Notes: a model not told the origin generated them from the letters alone. A DNA stretch of 13,616 bases from an uncultured bacterium (GCA_903870235.1 CAIQCA010000056.1:1-13616), one strand, 5' to 3'. Numbered from the stretch's first letter, positions 1 to 6,969 are shown. A program made the numbers and translations.

Positions 1-388
1 AACCGTCTGTTCCTGTCGTACCTGTGTTACCAATAACTGTTCCACCTTGTGCACCTGTGAGGGTACATGTGTAACCAGCTGGACAACCAGTAGCAGGAGC
101 AACTGCAACACCACCATTCAAGGCAGCACGAGTAAGAGGACCAACGAAACCTGTAGCAGGAACGCCATTGGCGGCCTGGTACTTCATAACGGCGGCCTTT
201 GTTTGTGAACCAAAGTAACCTGTAGCACCTGCTGGGATTGAATATCCGCCAGCAATAAGAGCTGTCTGGAGAGCTGTAACATCTGCACCCTTTGAGCCAA
301 CTGTGAGGTTAGCACTGAAAGTAGCAGCTGATGCAACTACAGCGAAAGCCAAAATGGCGACTGTAGAAGCTGTAAGAATCTTTTTCAT
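1..388 (-). CDS. Secreted peptidoglycan-binding-domain protein (5' part, runs off the window)
   Basis: The reading frame is open from an ATG at 388 down to the window edge, about 129 codons, so the C-terminus is missing. Residues 1-22 look like a Sec signal peptide: MKK, then a hydrophobic Ala/Val/Leu stretch ending in VASAA, with cleavage probable near residues 21-26. Residues about 27-86 match the PG_binding_1 fold: 'LTVGSKGADVTALQTAL', 'GYFGSQTKAAVMKYQ' and 'VPATGFVGPLTRAAL' are its usual three helices. Such domains bind the cell wall and anchor an exported protein. The visible part then turns Gly/Thr-rich (from 'GCPAGYTCTL' onward), typical of a low-complexity linker. The rest of the protein, and so its activity, is not in view. 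No Shine-Dalgarno sequence precedes the start. It is probably an abundant surface protein (inference). Confidence 0.85.
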   Translation of the reverse strand, partial: MKKILTASTVAILAFAVVASAATFSANLTVGSKGADVTALQTALIAGGYSIPAGATGYFGSQTKAAVMKYQAANGVPATGFVGPLTRAALNGGVAVAPATGCPAGYTCTLTGAQGGTVIGNTGTTGTDG

Positions 389-416
389 ATCTATGATTTT
401 TATAATTAATGCGATA

Positions 417-459
417 TCTCTTGTTATTAATAATATAAGAGACATTACGCAATTTGTAA
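417..459 (-). promoter_or_regulatory. Candidate promoter with overlapping palindrome, PG-binding protein gene
   Basis: On the minus strand a TATTAT -10 lies at 435-430 and a weak TTACAA -35 at 459-454, with an 18-nt spacer. This would give a leader of roughly 35 nt before the ATG at 388. A 6-bp inverted repeat, TCTCTT at 417-422 and AAGAGA at 437-442, encloses the -10 and looks like an operator or a leader hairpin. No regulator can be named. The -10 is a fair match, the -35 poor. Confidence 0.4.
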
Positions 460-816
460 CTAATAATCTAACTCGAGTATATTCGCGTTCCGTCCTCATA
501 TTTTTATTATATGAAATCGGGTCGACCGCGAAACACGTATTTCCACATTTCCTCGTAAGTACTATCGACGTCCATACGAAGAACTTTAGTGGCTAGTAAA
601 TAAGACGAACCTTAATTACATTCTTGACACTATGTAGTTTTCAAAGTTCGTACTCATCAAAGCTTACGCTTTGAGACGAATGCATATGTAAATGCACATA
701 CACACTCGTTACAAAGCATTATAGCTTATAACGGCCCTATATAACAAAGGGCCCATTTGTGGATAACGCAAGATATACTATGGTAAATACGCTCAAAAGT
801 CAATGTTTGGTGCCTT
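443..816. other. Gene-poor stretch upstream of the PG-binding protein
   Basis: I see no convincing gene here on either strand; the open frame at 303-596 overlaps the secreted protein antisense and has no family resemblance. Two small hairpins are present: TCAAAGC/GCTTTGA at 657-663 and 668-674 with a TTAC loop, and GGCCCT/AGGGCC at 733-738 and 748-753 with a 9-nt loop. Neither is followed by a T-run on either strand, so they are not ordinary terminators. A TTGACA at 624-629 has no matching -10 at 16-18 nt. Confidence 0.5.
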
Positions 817-926
817 AACCACACAGGATATGAGTAATATGTCACCCTGCGAGCGCTGGCGCGAGCACGAGGAATTTGCCAGCAGGCAAATATCCGTGTG
901 ACATATTACTCATATCCTGTGTGGTT
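817..926 (-). repeat. Long-hairpin element, copy 1 (conserved three-way-junction core)
   Basis: The arms 817-845 and 898-926 are perfect 29-bp inverted repeats. Between them lies a 52-nt core, read on the minus strand (897 to 846), that is nearly identical to the core of copy 2 at 7643-7698. The core folds into two hairpins. Hairpin A is 895-871: GGA, a bulged T, ATTTGCC, loop TGCT, then GGCAAAT and TCC. Hairpin B is 867-848: TGC, TC, GCG, loop CCAG, CGC, TC, GCA, with a symmetric TC/TC internal loop. The linkers are AC, TCG and GG. The element begins 31 nt after the stop of the winged-helix gene (957-1769), in that gene's sense direction, so it is probably part of its 3' UTR. No T-run follows the right arm, so a simple Rho-independent terminator is unlikely. 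I do not recognise the family. Confidence 0.8.
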
Positions 927-956
927 TAAAGATACAAAAACAGAGATTTTTGACCC

Positions 957-1769
957 CTATTTGAGAGAATATCGAGACCAGCGACGCTCCCCTTCTTTCT
1001 TGATTAGGCCAGAATCTACCATCTGTAAAAGTTCACGCTGAATAGTCTTCTCACTACAGTCCTTTATGATCCTGGTAAAGTCTTTGATCGTTAAACTGGA
1101 CTGTCCTTTTAAAGCAGCAAGTATGAGCTCTTGTCTTTCAGACTTTTTCTCTTGGACATCAGCATGTCCTTTATGAACAGCCTTATTTATAGCCAACATT
1201 TCACTGCCGGACTTTTTTGATGAATGAGATGCCTGATTGGCATGTTCCGGGTGCCCGATCAATTGGCTGGCTGATTGACCTCCAGAAGATTTAAAATCTG
1301 TATTAAAGAGATTGGGTGTCTTAAAGAAAAGATCGGAAAGAACATAACCTGCATTTTCGGCATTAGCAGCAAGACGATCTCTTAAGAGACCCAGAATATT
1401 GTCTATCTCACGAACCAAAAGACGGTGATTCATTTCGGTTACTAGATTAGAAATCTTTGCCACATTTAACAAAGAAATAGTTTCCAAAGCGGCAGTAAAA
1501 AGTGATTGGATAACGACATTTTTATCACCAGGTAAAGTGGAAGAAGCTGTAAAGGACGAGGTCAACAAATCCATGCCCCGATCACGCAATTCCCACTTTA
1601 TTGGTTCTTCGTCCTTTAGAAGTCCGGATACTAGATAAAGGGCGGCTGTTATCTTCTCGACCTTCTTAAAGACATAGAGGAGATATTCTTCAGCAGAGAA
1701 AAAACCCAGTGATTTCCAGTTTATTGGGTCATGTATTGGGAGATCTTTGTTGTTGTCTTTATTGTCCAT
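957..1769 (-). CDS. Unrecognised protein with C-terminal winged helix-turn-helix
   Basis: A 270-residue cytoplasmic protein with no signal peptide or membrane segment. Residues about 20-150 are predicted helical and contain conserved-looking stretches such as 'FSAEEYLLYVFKKVEKITAALYLVSGLL' split across the first helices. Residues about 155-205 form a Ser/His/Lys-rich flexible linker. Residues about 210-270 resemble a DeoR-like winged helix: 'RQELILAALKGQSSLTIKDF', 'SEKTIQRELLQMVDSGLI' and 'RRWSRYSL'. The C-terminal half therefore probably binds DNA; the N-terminal domain would sense, dimerise or contact a partner, which I cannot specify. It is divergent from ftsK across 251 bp, so regulation of ftsK or itself is possible but unproven. 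The ATG at 1769 is the first in frame and has no Shine-Dalgarno sequence. The hairpin element follows its stop. Confidence 0.8.
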   Translation of the reverse strand: MDNKDNNKDLPIHDPINWKSLGFFSAEEYLLYVFKKVEKITAALYLVSGLLKDEEPIKWELRDRGMDLLTSSFTASSTLPGDKNVVIQSLFTAALETISLLNVAKISNLVTEMNHRLLVREIDNILGLLRDRLAANAENAGYVLSDLFFKTPNLFNTDFKSSGGQSASQLIGHPEHANQASHSSKKSGSEMLAINKAVHKGHADVQEKKSERQELILAALKGQSSLTIKDFTRIIKDCSEKTIQRELLQMVDSGLIKKEGERRWSRYSLK

Positions 1770-1883
1770 AATGAAGGTATTTCTTATGTCCTTTATGGTT
1801 TTTAGCTAAAATATTGTCTTTTATAAAAAACCCTGAAAAAGTTTGCGGTTGTAATATGTCTATTAAATGTCCCTTAGGCGTCC

Positions 1884-1911
1884 ATTATATGCCTATATAA
1901 TAAAGTTGCAA
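1884..1911 (-). promoter_or_regulatory. Candidate promoter of the winged-helix gene
   Basis: On the minus strand a perfect TATAAT lies at 1889-1884 with TTGCAA at 1911-1906, a 16-nt spacer. The start would be near 1877, leaving a leader of about 108 nt before the ATG at 1769. It lies in the divergent region shared with ftsK. Confidence 0.45.
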
Positions 1912-1957
1912 GCGGTTTACAGAATACAATAATAAAGTTATACCCAGTCAATGATTG

Positions 1958-1966
1958 TGTTATTAT
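1958..1966 (+). promoter_or_regulatory. Candidate extended -10 promoter of ftsK
   Basis: TG at 1958-1959, one base, then TATTAT at 1961-1966. The context GATTGTG[T]TATTAT is the same as that before recA (GATTGTG[A]TATTAT). No good -35 is visible, as is usual for extended -10 promoters. The leader would be about 48 nt, AT-rich and without a Shine-Dalgarno sequence. Confidence 0.5.
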
Positions 1967-2020
1967 TAGGATATTAATTATTAATTTCGGCATTCGGTAT
2001 TTAATTTTAAAGATCATAAA

Positions 2021-4363
2021 ATGGCTAAGAAAAAAGACTACGATTCAGATTTCGTTAAAAAGGCAAAATTCTGGAATGATATGAGTGAAGAGACGATACA
2101 GACCGTTTTGGCGATATTTGCCCTTTTGATAACTGTAATATCTTTGTTGGCCGCCTTTGGTAAGGCCGGAATAGTGGGAGACTATGGCTTCAGTTTCTTT
2201 ACCAAATTATGTGGCGTTGGATATTACTTGATACCTGTTATTACAACCCTGGTTGGTATTGCCCTTTTGCGTGGCATTGAAAAGAAATTCCGTCTTTCAA
2301 AGACAATCGGTGCTGTAGTATTCTTTTTCTCAAGCCTTGGAATAATTCACATCGCCAGTCCTAGCAACGGAGGATATTTCGGAAGGTGGGTTGCAGTACC
2401 ACTTATAAAAGTTCTGGATTATTGGGCAAGTTCGATTTTACTAATCGTCCTTGTAGTCGTTTCACTGTTCATACTATTTGAAGCACACTTCACTCTCGAC
2501 CAGTTAATGTTCTGGAAAAAATTCAAAAAGTCAGACAAGACCCTGAAAGTTGGTACAGGCAAGATGAATGACAATGAGGAGGCTAAAATAGATCAGGCGC
2601 TTGCAGATGCACAAGCACAGAAGGCGGACAACCTTGGTGGAAAAACTCCTGCTCAATTGGAGGCTGAAGAAGCTATCGCCAGAGCAAAAAAGATCGAGGA
2701 GAAAAATCGTGCTAACAAAGCAGCCGGCAAAGAAGATGGCCTAGATTTATCCGACGAAGAGGCCGGCGAATTTGCATCTGCCATACAAGTTCCGCTTTTG
2801 AAACCATTTACTCCCCCTCCCCTATCACTCCTAGAGAAGGACCGAGGTAAACCAGAAACTGGAGATATCAAAGCCAACGCAAATATCATTAAGCGCACTT
2901 TGCAAAACTTCGGTATCACCGTGGAGATGGATGAGATTTCTATTGGTCCCTCAGTTACAAGATACTCACTTAAGCCCGCCGAAGGTGTGAAGCTTTCACG
3001 TATCATAACATTGAGTAATGACCTCTCTCTCGCCCTAGCTGCCCACCCTATCCGCATAGAAGCACCTATCCCTGGAAAGTCATTGGTCGGAATAGAAGTA
3101 CCGAACACCGCCAAGACCACTGTTGGACTCGCAACCATACTTGGTGCAACTGAATTCCAAGAATCCGAAAAACCTTTGTTTGTATCTCTTGGTAAAGACA
3201 TCACTGGACACGCCCATTTCTGTAACCTGGCAAAAGCTCCTCACATGCTTATCGCCGGAGCCACCGGTTCTGGAAAGTCTGTAAGTATTCACGCTTTGAT
3301 CACTTCCCTCCTCTATCGAAATTCCCCGGAGAACCTCAAATTCATAATGATAGACCCTAAGCGAGTAGAATTAACTCTCTATAACAAAATTCCTCATCTT
3401 CTAACACCAGTCATAACCGATCCCAAGAAAGCAATCCTCGCTTTGAAATGGGCCGCCAAAGAAATGAGTCGTCGTTATGACATCCTTGAGAAAAACTCCG
3501 CACGTGACATAGATTCCTATCATAAAAACGTGTTAGCACCAGCCTTAAGCAAGTTGCGTGCAGACAGCGCTAAGACCGCCAAAGGCAAAAACAGCACCAT
3601 AATGAGTAGCGAAGAGGCCTCCAAACTTCCTGAAACTATGCCCTATATCGCTATTGTAATCGATGAACTCGCCGACATCATGCAGACCTATCCACGAGAG
3701 CTCGAATCCGCCATCGTACGTCTGGCCCAAATGAGCCGAGCAGTCGGTATCCACCTTATGATCTCTACACAGAGGCCGAGTGTTAATGTTATCACCGGAC
3801 TTATCAAAGCCAACATTCCTACTCGTATTGCTCTACAGGTGGCTTCACAGATCGATTCTCGCACCATCCTCGACCAGATGGGTGCTGAAAAACTCCTCGG
3901 TGCTGGTGATATGCTCTATCTCGGTGGAGAAATGTCCAAGCCAGTACGTCTACAATCTGCTTATATATCTGAAGGTGAAGTTAAGGCTGTAGTTAAATTC
4001 CTAGCCGATCAATACAAAGACGAAATCCTGGGAGAAATCAATCTTAATATGAGCGAAGCTGGATCTGGAGCCGCCTTCAGCGCAAACATAGACTTAGACG
4101 GTGACTCACTAGAAGATCAGGACGAACTCTACGAAGCTGCTCGTGAAGCAGTCATGGCCGCTGGTAAAGCCTCAACTTCTTATATTCAACGTAAACTTGG
4201 TGTCGGTTACTCCCGTGCTGCCAAACTTATGGATCTCCTCGAAGACCAAGGTGTTATCGGACCAGCCAATGGATCTAAGCCACGTGAAATTATTGGTGGT
4301 AGCGATGGTCACGGCTCCGGAAGCGGTGAGGTTGATAAGATCGCCGAAGAGATGGGGGTATAA
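2021..4363 (+). CDS. ftsK: DNA translocase FtsK/SpoIIIE
   Basis: Septum-anchored ATPase that pumps chromosomal DNA during division. Four membrane segments lie at about 25-47, 60-85, 95-115 and 123-153. A charged Ala/Glu/Lys-rich linker (about 160-270) follows, much shorter than in E. coli FtsK. The alpha domain ('SIGPSVTRYSLKPAEGVKLS', 'EAPIPGKSLVGIEVPN') precedes the RecA-like motor. Walker A is GATGSGKS at 413-420 and Walker B is IVIDELAD with D548/E549; 'MSRAVGIHLMISTQRPSVNV' is the family signature after it. Residues about 705-765 form the gamma winged helix ('STSYIQRKLGVGYSRAAKLM') that reads polar KOPS/SRS-like DNA sequences. At 780 residues it is a normal SpoIIIE-type length. The next gene starts 49 nt downstream. 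The identification is secure. Confidence 0.97.
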   Translation: MAKKKDYDSDFVKKAKFWNDMSEETIQTVLAIFALLITVISLLAAFGKAGIVGDYGFSFFTKLCGVGYYLIPVITTLVGIALLRGIEKKFRLSKTIGAVVFFFSSLGIIHIASPSNGGYFGRWVAVPLIKVLDYWASSILLIVLVVVSLFILFEAHFTLDQLMFWKKFKKSDKTLKVGTGKMNDNEEAKIDQALADAQAQKADNLGGKTPAQLEAEEAIARAKKIEEKNRANKAAGKEDGLDLSDEEAGEFASAIQVPLLKPFTPPPLSLLEKDRGKPETGDIKANANIIKRTLQNFGITVEMDEISIGPSVTRYSLKPAEGVKLSRIITLSNDLSLALAAHPIRIEAPIPGKSLVGIEVPNTAKTTVGLATILGATEFQESEKPLFVSLGKDITGHAHFCNLAKAPHMLIAGATGSGKSVSIHALITSLLYRNSPENLKFIMIDPKRVELTLYNKIPHLLTPVITDPKKAILALKWAAKEMSRRYDILEKNSARDIDSYHKNVLAPALSKLRADSAKTAKGKNSTIMSSEEASKLPETMPYIAIVIDELADIMQTYPRELESAIVRLAQMSRAVGIHLMISTQRPSVNVITGLIKANIPTRIALQVASQIDSRTILDQMGAEKLLGAGDMLYLGGEMSKPVRLQSAYISEGEVKAVVKFLADQYKDEILGEINLNMSEAGSGAAFSANIDLDGDSLEDQDELYEAAREAVMAAGKASTSYIQRKLGVGYSRAAKLMDLLEDQGVIGPANGSKPREIIGGSDGHGSGSGEVDKIAEEMGV

Positions 4364-4376
4364 CAAAAAACTCCCC

Positions 4377-4406
4377 TTGTAAATAAGACTCCATTACCTA
4401 TATACT
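4377..4406 (+). promoter_or_regulatory. Candidate leaderless promoter of the 120-residue gene
   Basis: TTGTAA at 4377-4382 and TATACT at 4401-4406, with an 18-nt spacer. The ATG at 4413 lies 7 nt after the -10, exactly where transcription would begin, so the transcript may start at or next to the A of the start codon. No ribosome binding site is present. Confidence 0.5.
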
Positions 4407-4412
4407 GGGCTC

Positions 4413-4775
4413 ATGCCCCTTACTCGTACCACAACTTTACGACTAATCAAGATAGCGATAATCGCTGTTGTAGCCATAATCATCATCGCCTATGCTATAG
4501 CGCGTTCTCTCAACTACGCGCGTGGTCCAAAAATTAACCTGGTAGAACCTGCTAACGGCGCCACCGTTTCATCCCCTACAGTAGACCTGATCGGCACCAT
4601 TGAACGCGCCCACAACCTAACTATCAACGGAAACTCAGTACCTATCGACGAACTAGGTAATTTCAAGCAAACTATCGTAGTTTTTCCTGGTATAAATCGA
4701 TTAACACTGCTTGCAACCGACCAATTTGATCGCAACACAGAAACCGATATTGTCATAGTAGGTACGAATAATTGA
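4413..4775 (+). CDS. Small membrane-anchored Ig-like domain protein
   Basis: A 120-residue protein. Residues about 9-31 are a hydrophobic helix (IKIAIIAVVAIIIIAYAIA) after a short basic N-terminus, so it is likely a signal anchor with the rest outside the membrane. Residues about 39-118 look like a bacterial Ig-like/glucodextranase-B type beta-sandwich: 'INLVEPANGATVSSPTVDLI', 'LTINGNSVPIDELGNFKQTI', 'PGINRLTLLATDQFDRNT'. No catalytic motif is visible, so an envelope binding or structural role is the only safe inference. It sits between ftsK and recA and ends in TGA immediately before the recA promoter, so part of that promoter overlaps its last codons. The ATG chosen is the first in frame and is supported by the -10 just upstream. 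Confidence 0.82.
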   Translation: MPLTRTTTLRLIKIAIIAVVAIIIIAYAIARSLNYARGPKINLVEPANGATVSSPTVDLIGTIERAHNLTINGNSVPIDELGNFKQTIVVFPGINRLTLLATDQFDRNTETDIVIVGTNN

Positions 4776-4778
4776 TTG

Positions 4779-4787
4779 TGATATTAT
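4779..4787 (+). promoter_or_regulatory. Candidate extended -10 promoter of recA
   Basis: TG at 4779-4780, one base, TATTAT at 4782-4787, matching the ftsK promoter context. The leader would be about 36 nt. It contains a 5-bp inverted repeat, CTCTT at 4802-4806 and AAGAG at 4816-4820, nine bases before the ATG. No LexA-type SOS box (E. coli or Gram-positive consensus) is seen. Confidence 0.5.
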
Positions 4788-4829
4788 AGGTCTAAGCCCA
4801 CCTCTTAATCACATAAAGAGCAATTTAAT

Positions 4830-5903
4830 ATGGCAAAAAATTCAAAAGAAAATCAGAAAACAAAAACCACACCAGAAGGTGTAGTCCATAAGAAAGAAAC
4901 TGTAAGCGAAGCCCGTGCTTCAAAATCTATGTCTGAAATTAGTGATGCACTCGATAGTATCCGTACAAAATTTGGTGAAGAAGCAATCATGAAACTTGGT
5001 GACAAACCCAGGGTTAATATCGACGCCATCCCGACTGGTTCTATCGGACTAGATTGGGCCCTTGGTATCGGCGGCTTCCCTCGCGGACGCATTGTGGAAA
5101 TATTCGGCCCAGAATCTTCCGGTAAAACCACCCTCGCCTTGCACGCAGTCGCCGAAGCTCAGAAACGTGGCGGGGTTTGCGCTTATATTGACGCAGAGCA
5201 CGCCATGGATCCCGAATATTCGAAGAAAATCGGAGTAAAGATAGAGGAACTCCTAATCTCACAACCAGATACGGGTGAACAAGCACTCGATATCGTCGAA
5301 AGCCTCATTCGTACAAATAAGATGGATGTTATCGTTATCGACTCAGTGGCCGCTTTGACGCCACGTGCAGAGATTGAGGGCGACATGGGTGCTTTCCATG
5401 TTGGTACACAGGCCCGTTTGATGTCTCAGGCCCTACGTAAACTCACGGCTATAGTGGCCAGATCGAAGACGGTTGTTATATTTATCAATCAGATCCGTAT
5501 GCAGATCGGTGTTATGTTTGGTAATCCAGAAACTACCCCGGGTGGTAAAGCTCTCAAATTCTACTGTTCAGTTCGTCTAGACATTCGTCGTATCGCTCAG
5601 ATCAAGAAAGGTGAAGAAGTTATGGGTGGTCGTGTTCGTGTGAAGGTGGTGAAAAATAAGGTCGCTGCCCCATTCAAACAAACAGAGTTCGATCTTATGT
5701 ATAACGAAGGCATTTCCCAGGAAGGCGAAATCATCGCTCTAGGTGAAAAGTTCGGCATCGTATCAAAATCCGGCGCTTCATACTCTTATGGTGAGGAAAA
5801 GCTCGGCCGCGGTTATGACGCTACAAGACAATTCTTGAAAGAAAATACTGCTAAGCGTGATGAAATCCTAGGAAAGATCCGAGAGAAATTGAGTGTGGAA
5901 TAA
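4830..5903 (+). CDS. recA: Recombinase RecA
   Basis: ATP-dependent strand-exchange protein of homologous recombination. Walker A is GPESSGKT at 93-100; '[14 protein letters not shown]' at 117-130 is the conserved MAW-type region; Walker B is VIVID at 167-171; loop L2 spans about 220-239 ([20 protein letters not shown]). Two things are unusual. Loop L1 reads [10 protein letters not shown] (184-193) where E. coli has GEIGDSHMGL, so the D-S pair before His is replaced by A-F and the Leu after Gly by Thr. The N-terminus is about 24 residues longer than in E. coli, Lys/Thr/Glu-rich and probably disordered; a start at Met34 (4929) would restore the usual length, but there is no ribosome binding site at either ATG. 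The acidic C-terminal tail of E. coli RecA is nearly absent. It is convergent with the CofD-like gene. Confidence 0.98.
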   Translation: MAKNSKENQKTKTTPEGVVHKKETVSEARASKSMSEISDALDSIRTKFGEEAIMKLGDKPRVNIDAIPTGSIGLDWALGIGGFPRGRIVEIFGPESSGKTTLALHAVAEAQKRGGVCAYIDAEHAMDPEYSKKIGVKIEELLISQPDTGEQALDIVESLIRTNKMDVIVIDSVAALTPRAEIEGDMGAFHVGTQARLMSQALRKLTAIVARSKTVVIFINQIRMQIGVMFGNPETTPGGKALKFYCSVRLDIRRIAQIKKGEEVMGGRVRVKVVKNKVAAPFKQTEFDLMYNEGISQEGEIIALGEKFGIVSKSGASYSYGEEKLGRGYDATRQFLKENTAKRDEILGKIREKLSVE

Positions 5904-5916
5904 AAAGACAATAAAA

Positions 5917-5943
5917 AAATTCCAGGGTTATGCCCCGGAATTT
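5917..5943 (-). terminator. Terminator hairpin between recA and the CofD-like gene
   Basis: AAATTCC at 5917-5923 pairs with GGAATTT at 5937-5943; inside, after one A-C mismatch, GGG pairs with CCC around a TTATG loop. On the minus strand the stem runs into seven T residues, a good Rho-independent terminator for the CofD-like gene. On the plus strand only a short T-run follows, so termination of recA from the same hairpin is plausible but weaker. Confidence 0.8.
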
Positions 5944-5957
5944 AACTGTGTCGTGCC

Positions 5958-6917
5958 CTAAAGATCTGCGATTTGTGAGACAGCTTTGTCGTTATGCCGA
6001 ACAATGTTGCCTGACCAATCCGCAAATGGGCCATCAACCCAAATGTTAGCACTGGAGTTATTACCAAGCTCCACTGGATAGGCCAATTCCTGGCTATATG
6101 TCCCCTGTACCGACGATGGGATAGGCGTCGCATTGCAAAGCGCAACGTCTATACTTGGCCGATTAAGATATCGGCAAAGCTCGGTCACAAACATACTAGA
6201 CGTATATCCATGCGTCTCTGCTTTTTTGGTCATAATATTGACAACCATGACCGTGAGAGCATTGGATTCTCGTACCGCGTCGGCAAAACCGTCAACGAGT
6301 AAGTTGGGGATGAGTGATGTCCAGAAATCACCAGGACAAAACACGATCTTGTCTGCCGCAGCCAAAGCTTCATACGCCTTGGCGTATATGTGTGCGGACG
6401 GCTCCAATTGAGCGGATTTGATAGTACGATCATCGTCTGTGGACCGATTGTCGATAAGACCTTCACCCCTTAGAACCGCGCCATCACTCAAGGTTACAGC
6501 TAGATGGGCGTCGTCGAGACTAACCGGTAAGACCGTGCCGCGAACTTGGTAAAGCTGACACATAGCATTGATTGCCGCCGGGAGATTCCCGGTAATTTCG
6601 GTCAATGCAGTCACTAGAATATTGCCAACTGTAGCATTATTCAAAGATGAAGCCCCCCGTTCACTGAAACGAAAAGCCAATAGGTCTCGCAGAATCGGTT
6701 GAATCGAATCATCCGCCAAGGCCAAGATAGCCTGACGAATATCACCCGGAGGAAGCACTCCACGCTCATCACGTAGTTTGGCTGAGTGGCCACCATTGTC
6801 GAAAACCGTCTGTATAGTCGTAATGTTCGGTCGAACATTCTTCAAATGCTTAGCGATACGATACACTCCCCCACCACCTCCAACGAGGACAATGCGTTCA
6901 TTGAATTTACTTTTCAT
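5958..6917 (-). CDS. CofD/YvcK (GlmR)-like protein
   Basis: A 319-residue member of the CofD/YvcK superfamily. Well-studied members are YvcK/GlmR, a UDP-sugar-binding protein that links central carbon metabolism to wall synthesis, and CofD, which makes coenzyme F420. Visible motifs: a glycine loop, IVLVGGGGGVYR (9-20, usually GGGTGLS); TVFDNGGHSAKLRDERGVLPPGDIRQ (37-62, usually DDGGSSGRLR then PPPGDIRN); 'TVGNILVTALTEITG'; and 'FCPGDFWTSLIPNLLV' where GPGSLYTS is usual. The fold is clear, but several binding positions differ. With no F420 genes in view the YvcK-type role is more likely. I chose the ATG at 6917 over the upstream ATG at 6983 because a strong Shine-Dalgarno precedes it and the extra 22 residues do not fit the family. 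Divergent from efp. Confidence 0.85.
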   Translation of the reverse strand: MKSKFNERIVLVGGGGGVYRIAKHLKNVRPNITTIQTVFDNGGHSAKLRDERGVLPPGDIRQAILALADDSIQPILRDLLAFRFSERGASSLNNATVGNILVTALTEITGNLPAAINAMCQLYQVRGTVLPVSLDDAHLAVTLSDGAVLRGEGLIDNRSTDDDRTIKSAQLEPSAHIYAKAYEALAAADKIVFCPGDFWTSLIPNLLVDGFADAVRESNALTVMVVNIMTKKAETHGYTSSMFVTELCRYLNRPSIDVALCNATPIPSSVQGTYSQELAYPVELGNNSSANIWVDGPFADWSGNIVRHNDKAVSQIADL

Positions 6918-6921
6918 TGAT

Positions 6922-6928
6922 CTCCTTT
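6922..6928 (-). promoter_or_regulatory. Strong Shine-Dalgarno that sets the CofD-like start
   Basis: AAAGGAG on the minus strand, four bases before the ATG at 6917. It is the only strong ribosome binding site seen in the window and decides this start over the ATG at 6983. Confidence 0.8.
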
Positions 6929-6969
6929 TTCTATGGTAACAGTACAAAAATAGCCCTATATAAGCAACC

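Noticed and set aside
303..596. Open frame of 97 codons on the plus strand
   Set aside because: It starts inside the clearly coding PG-binding gene on the other strand, runs through its promoter and has no recognisable domain.
624..629. Perfect TTGACA as a promoter -35
   Set aside because: No -10-like hexamer at 16-18 nt and no gene downstream on the plus strand.
817..926. Interpretation of the hairpin elements as integron attC sites or IS200/IS605-type REP hairpins
   Set aside because: No integrase or Y1 transposase is present, no GTTRRRY-like box or GTAG foot is seen, and the arms are not conserved between copies as recombination ends would be.
4413..4775. Reassigned TGA codon (code 25)
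   Set aside because: This gene and metG end cleanly at TGA, with no in-frame TGA inside conserved proteins.
4776..4829. SOS (LexA) box in front of recA
   Set aside because: Neither the E. coli nor the Gram-positive consensus is present; only a 5-bp CTCTT/AAGAG repeat.
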